Shown: positions 17,789-24,670 of the stretch, one piece after another
How the letters are laid out: each line of letters starts with the position of its first letter
Position numbering within the stretch: position 1 is the first letter of the stretch
Source of the DNA: LMEP-6097 sp049314535
GTDB taxonomy: Bacteria > Cyanobacteriota > Vampirovibrionia > LMEP-6097
Direction: 5' to 3'
Length of the DNA stretch: 39,305 nt
Assembly (NCBI GenBank): GCA_049314535.1
Contig: JBMOEX010000003.1
Location: 1-39,305, forward strand
Translations under genes and position numbers: made by a program
The notes under the pieces: generated by a model
Seen by the model: the letters and a program-made list of their open reading frames with translations, nothing else
Databases searched by the model: none
Told to the model about the DNA's origin: nothing

Positions 17789-18853
17789 ATGAATATAATT
17801 GAAGGTTTAACTTTTGACGACGTTTTCTTAATCCCAAAATACTCTAATATTGAGCATCGGGCTGAAGTTAGCACTAAAACACAGATACTCCCAAGCTTTA
17901 CGCTTGACGTTCCTTTCGTCTCTGCGAATATGGATACAGTAACTGAGCATAAAATGGCTTTTAGCATGATGGAACATGGCGGTGTTGGTATACTTCATCG
18001 TTATCTCAGTATCGAAAACATGCTTGAGCAGATTGAACTTTACAACGCTGAACTAGCAACTCATAAAGTCAGTCCTAAAGCTCCTTTCATCGTTTCAATC
18101 GGCGCGAATGATTTTGAAAGAGTGAAAGCTGCTTATACAGCAGGTATTAGAAACTTTTGTATAGATGTAGCTCACGGTCATCACCTTCTTGTCGAAAGAT
18201 GTATCCAAAAATTAAAAGAACTTTATTCAGATATCGGAATTATTGCAGGTAATGTCTGCACTTACCAAGGTGCTTATGATTTATTTAAGTGGGGCGCGGA
18301 TTGCGTAAAAGTCGGTGTTGGTCCTGGTTCAGTGTGTACCACTAGAATTAAAACTGGTTCTGGCTATCCTCAACTCTCAGCTATTAAATTAGCTTTTCAA
18401 GCGAAGAAAGACTTTCTACAGATAAATCCTAATAGTCAAAAATTTATAATTGCCGATGGCGGTATTAAATACTACGGTGACTTAACTAAAGCGATAGCAG
18501 CTGGTGGCGATGCCGTGATGATGGGCTCTCTATTTGCTGGCTGCAAACAAACTCCTGGAACTGTTTTCAGAAATGAAAATGAAGAAATGGTAAAAAGCTA
18601 TAGAGGTATGGCCTCTATTCCAGCTCAAAGCGATTTTGGGATAGAAGATTTTAACGAAGAAGGCATTTCACTGACTGTTAAATATAGAGGTAATGTCAAA
18701 CACATCATCGAAAGACTGGTAAAGGGTTTAAGAAGTGGCATGAGCTACAGTGGTGCTAGAGACATTAAGACCTTACAGGAAGTAGCTGAATTCGTAAAAG
18801 TTACTCAAAGTGGTCATATTGAAGGGCAGCCGCATAAGGCCTTTAAAAATTAA
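17789..18853 (+). CDS. GMP reductase / IMP dehydrogenase-family enzyme without CBS domains
   Basis: A single TIM barrel of 354 residues from the IMPDH/GMPR family. It begins 'GLTFDDVFLIPKYS' and keeps the substrate loop 'GPGSVCTTR' with catalytic C183, the phosphate loops 'ADGGI' and 'MMGSLFAGC', and the flap 'YRGMAS'. The CBS pair found in typical GuaB (about 480-490 residues) is absent, with the barrel running straight through 'HGGVGILHRYLS' to 'VSIGAND'. That architecture fits GMP reductase (GMP + NADPH to IMP + ammonia) or a compact GuaB-like paralogue; the reaction cannot be settled from sequence alone. It follows rimM by 35 bases. Confidence 0.85.
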   Translation: MNIIEGLTFDDVFLIPKYSNIEHRAEVSTKTQILPSFTLDVPFVSANMDTVTEHKMAFSMMEHGGVGILHRYLSIENMLEQIELYNAELATHKVSPKAPFIVSIGANDFERVKAAYTAGIRNFCIDVAHGHHLLVERCIQKLKELYSDIGIIAGNVCTYQGAYDLFKWGADCVKVGVGPGSVCTTRIKTGSGYPQLSAIKLAFQAKKDFLQINPNSQKFIIADGGIKYYGDLTKAIAAGGDAVMMGSLFAGCKQTPGTVFRNENEEMVKSYRGMASIPAQSDFGIEDFNEEGISLTVKYRGNVKHIIERLVKGLRSGMSYSGARDIKTLQEVAEFVKVTQSGHIEGQPHKAFKN

Positions 18854-18886
18854 ACAAAGATTGGAGTTGTGTGCGGGGCACGGTCT

Positions 18887-19819
18887 CTAAGCAGAGATAC
18901 GAGCTTGCAGGCAGTCCCTTAGCTTCCTTGCGGATAGGTGAGAAACTTTAATATCAGCAGCCTTAAAGCCTTGATATTCTATATGGATTTTTTTTTGGCT
19001 TAAACTTAAATCCAGTAAAGAATTATTAAGTAAGTCATTTTTTACGCTCTCTGCGAAATCTTCTAAGTAAGTAATTTTTTCACTTGCGACATTATAAATG
19101 CCACAGGCATTTGCTTCTATTAACCCTATTAACATAAAACAAAAGTCTCTTATATTCACAAAGTCCCTAACTATTTGCCTTTCAGCTTCTGCATTAATTT
19201 TCACCGTAAAGTTTTCATCCATCGCTGTGTCTAAGAGCTGTTGTTTGAAATTTTGATATACTCCCCTGCATTCAAACTCGCCTCCATAAGGATTCGCTAG
19301 CCTAATTATTAAAAAACACTTTTGAAACAGTTCTTGAATAAATTTTTCCATTTGCATTTTATAAACACCATAGGCACTTACTGGTTTTAGCAGATCATTC
19401 TCATGGCTTGGAATTAATGGGTCTGAGTCATTTTCACCATAAACAGCAGAAGAAGATAAGTAGATGAACTTAATTAAAGAGTTAGTTTTTAAAGCAAACT
19501 CTTGAAGTCCTTTAATGAAAAGCTTTTCTGCTTCTAAATTATTTAATGACGCAAAATGCAAAACTTCTAAATGAAGCAAACCATCCAATAAGCTGGTAAA
19601 TTCCTCTGCCTGAGACAAATCAAAAGCAATTTTTTTTATTTTATTATTTTCTAAAATACCGTCATCCAGCCTTGAAAGCTTCAGATGCCTATCAATTAAA
19701 AAAATCAGGTCATAAGCCTCAAAAAAATCAGGACGTGATGTTTGAATAAAGTTTAAAAAATTAGCAGCTAAATAGCCCGTTGCACCAGTCACCAAAAAAA
19801 CTTTATTCACTTTCAGCAC
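18887..19819 (-). CDS. NAD-dependent epimerase/dehydratase (extended SDR)
   Basis: The N terminus carries the nucleotide-binding loop of an extended short-chain dehydrogenase ('FLVTGATGYLAANF', with Ala in place of the last Gly). 'YLSSSAVYGE' and the catalytic YxxxK ('YGVYKMQME') follow, then 'RLANPYG' and a 'VRDFVNIRDFC' substrate-domain signature. This is the UDP-glucose-4-epimerase-like class that modifies nucleotide sugars; the exact sugar is unknown. The start is a GTG at 19819; a second GTG three codons later is equally possible. It is convergent with the GMP reductase-like gene and lies downstream of a long hairpin at 19845-19875. Confidence 0.85.
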   Translation of the reverse strand: MLKVNKVFLVTGATGYLAANFLNFIQTSRPDFFEAYDLIFLIDRHLKLSRLDDGILENNKIKKIAFDLSQAEEFTSLLDGLLHLEVLHFASLNNLEAEKLFIKGLQEFALKTNSLIKFIYLSSSAVYGENDSDPLIPSHENDLLKPVSAYGVYKMQMEKFIQELFQKCFLIIRLANPYGGEFECRGVYQNFKQQLLDTAMDENFTVKINAEAERQIVRDFVNIRDFCFMLIGLIEANACGIYNVASEKITYLEDFAESVKNDLLNNSLLDLSLSQKKIHIEYQGFKAADIKVSHLSARKLRDCLQARISA

Positions 19820-19844
19820 AAATCAGAGTATAGCTAACTTAAGT

Positions 19845-19875
19845 CTGTAATGAAAAACAAAGTTTTTCGTTACAG
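19845..19875 (-). terminator. 14-bp hairpin at the end of the small-protein cluster
   Basis: CTGTAATGAAAAAC (19845-19858) and GTTTTTCGTTACAG (19862-19875) pair with one mismatch around a 3-base loop. The stem overlaps the stop codon of the 158-residue protein. No long T run follows on the minus strand. It may end or weaken transcription before the epimerase gene. Confidence 0.45.
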
Positions 19876-20346
19876 TGTAGCCATCTTATTCGTCTCTTTT
19901 TGCATTTTCTGCTGCTCTTCCTGCTCTTTATTCCAGTAGGATTCCTCTACCCTTAAAGCACCTAAAGATGCTTTTAAAACAGCGATAGCCTGCCTAGTCA
20001 CAGCTGAACTCCCTGAATCCTTGGAGAAATCTGTCCAAGCACCATGCGTGTCCTTAATCAAGCCAGCATCATAAGCAATAGTTCTAATAACTTCATGCTG
20101 ATCAGCAGGACTTAACTCATGCTTACTTTCCAAGTAAGCTTGAAAATCTTCACGAGTCTCACTAGCACTTTTAGCAGTATTCCTAGTCGTACTAGTATCA
20201 CCAGCCTTAATTCTCTTAGTCGCTTCCGCTCCTTCCAATTCTAAAAAATCCGACATAAGACCTTCTAGCTGGGTGATTTCCTGCTGTGCAGAATCGATCA
20301 GTGACCGGGTCTGCGATAATCTTACTGTTGGATCAATAGAACTCAT
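19870..20346 (-). CDS. Small helical protein, paralogue of the upstream 94-residue protein
   Basis: 158 residues, predicted helical, no family recognised. The ends align with the next gene upstream: 'DPTVRLSQ...LIDSAQQEITQLEGLMSDFLELE' matches 'NPSVRHAQ...ELNQDILTDLENQMSEALAID', and 'ESYWNKEQEEQ...ETNKMATL' matches 'ESQFWKSEIDEN...ATNKLASG'. The middle (about 55-115) is an extra segment missing from the shorter paralogue. Small size, helical ends and tandem duplication recall secreted or structural components (for example export substrates), but this is inference. An AGGTAAATT precedes the ATG, a reasonable ribosome site. No signal peptide is seen. Confidence 0.6.
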   Translation of the reverse strand: MSSIDPTVRLSQTRSLIDSAQQEITQLEGLMSDFLELEGAEATKRIKAGDTSTTRNTAKSASETREDFQAYLESKHELSPADQHEVIRTIAYDAGLIKDTHGAWTDFSKDSGSSAVTRQAIAVLKASLGALRVEESYWNKEQEEQQKMQKETNKMATL

Positions 20347-20383
20347 AATTTACCTATCTAAAGAATGATTATTTAATCAGTCC

Positions 20384-20668
20384 TTAGCCTGCTCCACTCG
20401 CTAGTTTATTTGTTGCTTGAATATCTTTCTTATTCTCATCAATCTCCGACTTCCAGAATTGAGATTCGTTTCTCCAAAAACCAAGTAAAGACTTAGTCGT
20501 CGTAACCTCTGTCCTTAAAGCTGCCGCTGATATTCTTCCAGCATCTGTGTCAATAGCCAAAGCCTCTGACATCTGATTCTCTAAATCAGTAAGTATATCC
20601 TGATTTAATTCTACGAAAAACTCGCACTGTGCATGCCTGACCGATGGATTCACTGCATTTAAAGCCAT
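20384..20668 (-). CDS. Small helical protein, 94 residues, paralogue of the 158-residue neighbour
   Basis: 94 residues in two helices with aromatic residues ('SLLGFWRNESQFWKSEI') before a charged C-terminal tail. It looks like a shorter copy of its downstream neighbour. Its ATG follows the TAA of the 211-residue gene without a gap, and a strong CAGGAGGG Shine-Dalgarno sequence sits inside the end of that gene, which argues for co-expression at higher level. No known family. Confidence 0.6.
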   Translation of the reverse strand: MALNAVNPSVRHAQCEFFVELNQDILTDLENQMSEALAIDTDAGRISAAALRTEVTTTKSLLGFWRNESQFWKSEIDENKKDIQATNKLASGAG

Positions 20669-21304
20669 TTATATTCCCTCCTGTTTTCTCATTCTCTCTA
20701 ACCTGACTAACTGCATGCGATACTCCTCCTCTGATGAATTAGTTCTAAAAGCTTTCTTTACAAGTGCATAATGATCAAATCTTTCCTCACTTGAAGAAGC
20801 ATCCTTAAAAATTGCCCGCCCAAGACCTTCTAATTTTTTCTGTTGATCTTGCAGTTTTTCAATCTTCTTGTTTAACTCCTCATCATTACGCATATCTTTT
20901 GCGGTTTTTCTAGCCCAAGAAGCGACGTCACGCAAAGCCTCAATACCACCAGTAGAAGCAACTTGAATTAATTGAACAAAATCATCTGGTATGTCGATTT
21001 GATTTAAAATTGTTTTCTGTATTTTCTCAAATTTTTCTTTATACTCATCTTGCTTACCCTTGTCTAATTCTCTTTTTTTGGCATCAGCCATATTATCTGC
21101 AAGAACAGCAAGCTGATTTAAAGCAGAAATAAACTGAAGTGATGATTCAACATCTGTTTTAAGAGCTACATGCGATGACTCTAAAGATTTATACTGTTTT
21201 ATATTTGCATCTTTATTCTTTTCAACAAGAAAATTATCAAAATTCTCATCCTTGAGCCGCGAAAAAGTTATTTCCCTTAAAGCATCGATATTAATTTCAC
21301 TCAT
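20669..21304 (-). CDS. Coiled-coil protein of unknown function
   Basis: 211 residues, almost wholly charged helix with likely coiled coils (about 40-120 and 140-165: 'DEELNKKIEKLQDQQKKLEGL'). First gene of the three-gene cluster; it abuts the 94-residue gene. AAGGGGAAAG before the ATG is a clear ribosome site, unlike most genes in the window. No signal peptide or membrane segment. A chaperone or scaffold for its two small paralogous neighbours would fit the arrangement, but nothing in the sequence proves it. Confidence 0.55.
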   Translation of the reverse strand: MSEINIDALREITFSRLKDENFDNFLVEKNKDANIKQYKSLESSHVALKTDVESSLQFISALNQLAVLADNMADAKKRELDKGKQDEYKEKFEKIQKTILNQIDIPDDFVQLIQVASTGGIEALRDVASWARKTAKDMRNDEELNKKIEKLQDQQKKLEGLGRAIFKDASSSEERFDHYALVKKAFRTNSSEEEYRMQLVRLERMRKQEGI

Positions 21305-21350
21305 GGCTTTCCCCTTAATCTACTCTTCCTAAGACTAAGGCTACTAAATC

Positions 21351-21380
21351 AAAAAAAAATTATGGTTTAGTTAAGTAAAC
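21351..21380 (-). terminator. Possible terminator after ilvH
   Basis: On the minus strand an A/T-rich stem, GTTTA-cttaac-TAAAC (21365-21380), is followed after a few bases by a T run (the A9 tract at 21351-21359 on the plus strand). It lies between ilvH and the coiled-coil gene and would end the ATPase/ilvH transcript. The stem is weak. Confidence 0.4.
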
Positions 21381-21409
21381 TTCAAGAAGTAATGACAAGC
21401 TCTATCAAT

Positions 21410-21886
21410 CTAGTTAAACTTCTTACCACGTAGAAGAGCAACGGACCCAGTCCTTGCAAGCTCCTTAATTCCAAAAGGTAAAATTAACTGTATAACCGCA
21501 TTGATCTTCTCGGAATCACCAGTCACCTCCACCACTAATGAATCCTCTGCGACATCAATAATGCGACTACGAAAGAGATCTGCAATTTCAATAATCTCGG
21601 CTCTATTTTGTTTAGAAGAGACCTTGATTAAAGCAAGCTCCCTATCAACATAAGGCAATTCACTTAAATCAGTTATCTTAATAACATTAATCAGTTTATT
21701 AAGTTGTTTTTTAACCTGTTCAACGTCATCTTGAGTAACAATAATCATGCGACTTAAGCCTTCCTGCTCACTTGGACCAACCGTGAGACTTTCGATATTA
21801 TAACCACGACGACTAAAAAGACCAGATATTCGAGCAAGAACCCCTGATTCATTTTCAACTAGAACTGAGAGAACACTCCTTTTCAT
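21410..21886 (-). CDS. ilvH: Acetolactate synthase small (regulatory) subunit
   Basis: 158 residues, two ACT-type halves. 'SVLVENESGVLARISGLFSRRGYNIESLTVGPSE' is the diagnostic N-terminal ACT domain, followed by 'RMIIVTQDD', 'KLINVIKITDL' and a C-terminal half ending 'ELARTGSVALLRG'. It binds branched-chain amino acids and regulates IlvB in valine, leucine and isoleucine synthesis. No ilvB or ilvC is adjacent, so its partner is encoded elsewhere. It follows rpiB by 21 bases and uses an ATAGGTAAATC ribosome site. Confidence 0.95.
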   Translation of the reverse strand: MKRSVLSVLVENESGVLARISGLFSRRGYNIESLTVGPSEQEGLSRMIIVTQDDVEQVKKQLNKLINVIKITDLSELPYVDRELALIKVSSKQNRAEIIEIADLFRSRIIDVAEDSLVVEVTGDSEKINAVIQLILPFGIKELARTGSVALLRGKKFN

Positions 21887-21907
21887 GATTTACCTATTTA
21901 ATAGATC

Positions 21908-22342
21908 CTAATCGGCGTCTATTAAATCTACCCTCTTTTTATGTCTTCCAGCAGTGAAATCAGTATCCAACCAAGCTTTAACTATTTCTTTAGCTGAATT
22001 TTCATCAATAAACCTAGCTCCCATAGCAATAACATTGGAATTATTATGCTCTTTACTGAGCTTTGCATACTCAGTATTATGACAAAGCGCACACCTGATG
22101 CCCTTCGTACGATTAGCAGTAATAGTCATACCGACCCCCGTACCACAAAGAAGTATTCCAAGGTTTTCTTTATCAGACTTAACATTACGCACTAATAGTT
22201 TGGCGAAGTCTGGATAGTCGACAGCTCGACTAGAATTACAACCAAGATCAACAACCTCTAATAAGAGATCTTCTTTTAAGAATTTAAGGAGAACCTGTTT
22301 AAGGCCGTAACCTGCGTGATCAGATGCAATAAATATGCTCAT
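21908..22342 (-). CDS. rpiB: Ribose-5-phosphate isomerase B
   Basis: 144 residues of the RpiB/LacAB fold, interconverting ribose-5-phosphate and ribulose-5-phosphate in the pentose phosphate pathway. Signatures are 'IASDHAGYGLKQ' at the start, 'DYPDFA', the catalytic cysteine loop 'LLCGTGVGMTITANR' and 'NVIAMGARFI'. The ATG overlaps the atpH stop by four bases (ATGA), so it is translated from the ATPase transcript, an unusual place for rpiB. Confidence 0.93.
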   Translation of the reverse strand: MSIFIASDHAGYGLKQVLLKFLKEDLLLEVVDLGCNSSRAVDYPDFAKLLVRNVKSDKENLGILLCGTGVGMTITANRTKGIRCALCHNTEYAKLSKEHNNSNVIAMGARFIDENSAKEIVKAWLDTDFTAGRHKKRVDLIDAD

Positions 22343-22878
22343 AAGTTTGCTAATAAATCTTTTTTTATTGCTTGAAGAGCAGTTTTCATCGAAAAATCTA
22401 TTCTTCTATCGTCGATAGTAACACTTAAACCAGCAAGTAAAGTTCTATCATGCAAAACTTCTCCAAACTGAACCATCTTAGAAGTTAATCTCTCAAGCTC
22501 AGTCTTTAAAAGAGCGAGTTCACCAGAATCTAATGGTGTTGGTGCTGAAACATTTACAATAACAATACCTTTGGCTTGATAATATATTTTTTTATAAACT
22601 TGACATAAAAATGGAAGAACATTCGCTCTATTTTTTTTAAGCAATAATAAAACAAGACTCTGAACTGGTTTCGACACATAATCCGAAATAGCAGATAAAA
22701 GCTTTTCTTCTTTTTGCTTAAGTTCTATATTCGGATCTCTTAAAAACGTTTCTATTTTCTCTTGGTTTACTAAATTTTCAATAAAGCTCAACTCAGAAAT
22801 TACGGATTCATCAAGAGAAAGCTCTGCAAGAGCACTTGCATATTTCTGGGCTATTTTTTTTAGCTGAATTATATTCAT
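22339..22878 (-). CDS. atpH: F-type ATP synthase subunit delta
   Basis: 179 residues, OSCP/delta fold that joins the F1 head to the peripheral stalk. 'IAQKYASALAELSLDE' at the N terminus and a C-terminal 'LAGLSVTIDDRRIDFSMKTAL' box are typical. The start overlaps the atpF stop (ATGA) and its stop overlaps rpiB. The F1 genes (alpha, gamma, beta, epsilon) that normally follow are missing here. Confidence 0.9.
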   Translation of the reverse strand: MNIIQLKKIAQKYASALAELSLDESVISELSFIENLVNQEKIETFLRDPNIELKQKEEKLLSAISDYVSKPVQSLVLLLLKKNRANVLPFLCQVYKKIYYQAKGIVIVNVSAPTPLDSGELALLKTELERLTSKMVQFGEVLHDRTLLAGLSVTIDDRRIDFSMKTALQAIKKDLLANL

Positions 22879-23372
22879 TTACAATCAATACTTTTTAAAC
22901 TCGCAAATGCGGCTAAATGTTTACTATCTTCACCTTTTTCGATTTTCTCAAGAAAACTAGCTTGAACCGAAACAACTGCTTTTTCTATAAAATAAGCTTC
23001 TACCTCTTGATAAGCTTTCTTCTTCTTATCCTCTATTTCTTGATAAGCCAAAGATTTCATCTTTTCTATCTCAAGCTCTGCTGAATCAATAATTTGTCTT
23101 TTTAAAACTTCAGCTGCTTGCTCCGCAGAATTAATAATTGCACCTGCATCATGCTTTATAGAATCTATTTTTGCTTCTATTTTATTTAGCTTTTCTTGAT
23201 AGCCTAATTTTTGAGTTTCTAATTCAAGAACTTCTTTATTTAATAAAACTTTCTTGTCTTCAAGAGATTTTTTTAAAGCTCTAGGTAAAAAATAAATGAC
23301 TAAAAACAAAACTACAAGAAAATTAAGTAAATTACTCTCTAATATTATCTTCAAATAATCATTTTCCAACAT
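22875..23372 (-). CDS. atpF: F-type ATP synthase subunit b
   Basis: 165 residues: one N-terminal membrane helix ('ESNLLNFLVVLFLVIYFLP', like the cyanobacterial b subunit) followed by a long charged coiled coil. It is the second of two b-type genes and overlaps atpH by four bases. With b' it should form a heterodimeric peripheral stalk. Confidence 0.88.
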   Translation of the reverse strand: MLENDYLKIILESNLLNFLVVLFLVIYFLPRALKKSLEDKKVLLNKEVLELETQKLGYQEKLNKIEAKIDSIKHDAGAIINSAEQAAEVLKRQIIDSAELEIEKMKSLAYQEIEDKKKKAYQEVEAYFIEKAVVSVQASFLEKIEKGEDSKHLAAFASLKSIDCK

Positions 23373-23376
23373 ATAT

Positions 23377-23856
23377 TTATACCAAACTATGATCTTGATT
23401 ACGAGATTCTAAACGAGAATCCCGATTCTTCATCACTAAATTTAATTTCTCGGATAATGCAATAATAATCTGCTGAATATACTCTGCAGATGAATTCATT
23501 ATTTCATGCCTATCATCTTCTACAGCACTAAGAAGTTCTTCAACTTTAACGCTTAGATCTTTAGCCGATTCTTGAATTAAAGCCTCTTTTGCATGACCAG
23601 CTTTAACCCTAGCTTCCATAATTACTGCATTCCCATGGATCTTAGCTTCAGGAATAGTCTTATCTTCTTCTAAAACCTTCAGCCTTAGTGCTATTTTGGC
23701 CTGAAGTTCCTCAATATCTCCCTTAGCTCCACCAGACTTATCTTCTCTAGCCCTAACATTAGCGAAGACTGGCTTAAAAAAAAGCAAATCAAACAAAAAC
23801 ATAAAAGCAATAAAGCTAACTAAAAAAAGAAAAGCGGTGAAGTCTACGGAGATCAC
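23377..23856 (-). CDS. F-type ATP synthase subunit b' (b-like)
   Basis: 159 residues with an N-terminal membrane helix ('DFTAFLFLVSFIAFMFLFDLLFF') ending in 'KPVFANVRARED', the mark of b' subunits, and a charged helical tail. The order c-b'-b-delta is seen in cyanobacteria and some other groups. It starts 25 bases after atpE and ends 4 bases before atpF. Gene names for b' vary (atpG, atpF2). Confidence 0.85.
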   Translation of the reverse strand: MISVDFTAFLFLVSFIAFMFLFDLLFFKPVFANVRAREDKSGGAKGDIEELQAKIALRLKVLEEDKTIPEAKIHGNAVIMEARVKAGHAKEALIQESAKDLSVKVEELLSAVEDDRHEIMNSSAEYIQQIIIALSEKLNLVMKNRDSRLESRNQDHSLV

Positions 23857-23881
23857 TAATAAAAATCCTCTATTTCAAAAA

Positions 23882-24115
23882 CTAAATCTTGCTGAAAATC
23901 AAGAAAGAAACTAACCACGCAAGAATTCCAAGAGCCTCAGCCATACCTGCAAAAATAATCGCATTAGTAAAAAGAGCTGGGGTGTGATCTGGTTGTCTTG
24001 CTGAACCTTCAAGCATCTTCGCAGCAACATTACTTACTGCAATCGCTGGACCTGTAACGCCTAAAGCTGCAATACCTGCACTTAAAGCTAAACCTAATGT
24101 TTCAATTTCTGCCAT
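23882..24115 (-). CDS. atpE: F-type ATP synthase subunit c
   Basis: 77-residue hairpin of two membrane helices with a polar loop 'GSARQPDHTP' and the ion-binding glutamate in 'GMAEALGI'. Without the Na+-site pattern, proton use is more likely, but this is inference. It is the first gene of the stalk operon; the a subunit, which usually precedes it, is absent because fliE lies upstream on the other strand. Confidence 0.93.
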   Translation of the reverse strand: MAEIETLGLALSAGIAALGVTGPAIAVSNVAAKMLEGSARQPDHTPALFTNAIIFAGMAEALGILAWLVSFLIFSKI

Positions 24116-24153
24116 AACCTTATAACCATCCTTTTAAAGAATTAACTCAAGAA

Positions 24154-24184
24154 ATTATAACAAACTTAAAACTAAATAATTCAA
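24154..24184 (-). promoter_or_regulatory. Candidate sigma70-type promoter for the atpE operon
   Basis: On the minus strand TTGAAT (24179-24184) and TATAAT (24154-24159) are separated by 19 bases, 38 bases before the atpE ATG. Both boxes are good but the spacer is longer than ideal. An AAGGATGG ribosome site lies between promoter and start. Confidence 0.5.
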
Positions 24185-24252
24185 AAGCTTAACCACAGTT
24201 TAAAGTTTCTCGGTTTAAACATATATGTACGAGAGTGTAAAAAGGAACAAAT

Positions 24253-24573
24253 ATGCAGGGACATAATTACGGATATATACCAATGCCAACAGAAGGAATC
24301 AAAGTTCCTAAACCGACTATTCAGGGTGCGGCAGAATATAACCTAGTAGAGGGGCAAAGTTTTGGTCAAACATTAACCAATATTATAGGGAAAGCCAATG
24401 AAACGATAGGAGCACCACAACAATTGACCATAGATGCAGTAACTAAAGGAAATGTAGATATACACGAAGTAATGGTGGCACTAGGTAAGTCAGAAGTAGC
24501 ATTTAAATTAATTTCATCTCTTTCTCAAAAAGTAATTGGAGGCTTTGAGAAACTTGTCAGTATGCAAGTTTAA
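24253..24573 (+). CDS. fliE: Flagellar hook-basal body protein FliE
   Basis: 106 residues. The C-terminal half has the FliE signature 'DIHEVMVALGKSEVAFKLISSL' ending in 'VSMQV'. FliE is the adaptor between the MS ring and the proximal rod. The N-terminal part (with 'GQTLTNIIGKA') is typically less conserved. AAAGGAAC is a good ribosome site. It heads the flagellar block fliE-fliF-fliG-like-fliH; flgB and flgC are not next to it. Confidence 0.85.
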   Translation: MQGHNYGYIPMPTEGIKVPKPTIQGAAEYNLVEGQSFGQTLTNIIGKANETIGAPQQLTIDAVTKGNVDIHEVMVALGKSEVAFKLISSLSQKVIGGFEKLVSMQV

Positions 24574-24622
24574 CCTTGTCTTTAATTAATCATACATATT
24601 TGTTATCTTATGTTTAAGGACG

Positions 24623-24646
24623 GGTATATCGTAGTATATCTATACC
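24623..24646 (+). promoter_or_regulatory. Inverted and direct repeat in the fliE-fliF spacer
   Basis: GGTATA (24623-24628) and TATACC (24641-24646) form a 6-bp inverted repeat; GTATATC occurs twice inside it, three bases apart. It lies 24 bases before the fliF ATG and could be a regulator site or a weak hairpin. Confidence 0.3.
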
Positions 24647-24670
24647 TAGCAGGATAAGGGTTTAGTAGTA

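Noticed and set aside
24201..24208. TAAAGTTT, a match to the sigma-28 -35 box, before fliE
   Set aside because: The expected -10 element GCCGATAA is not found at the right distance, so the match may be chance.
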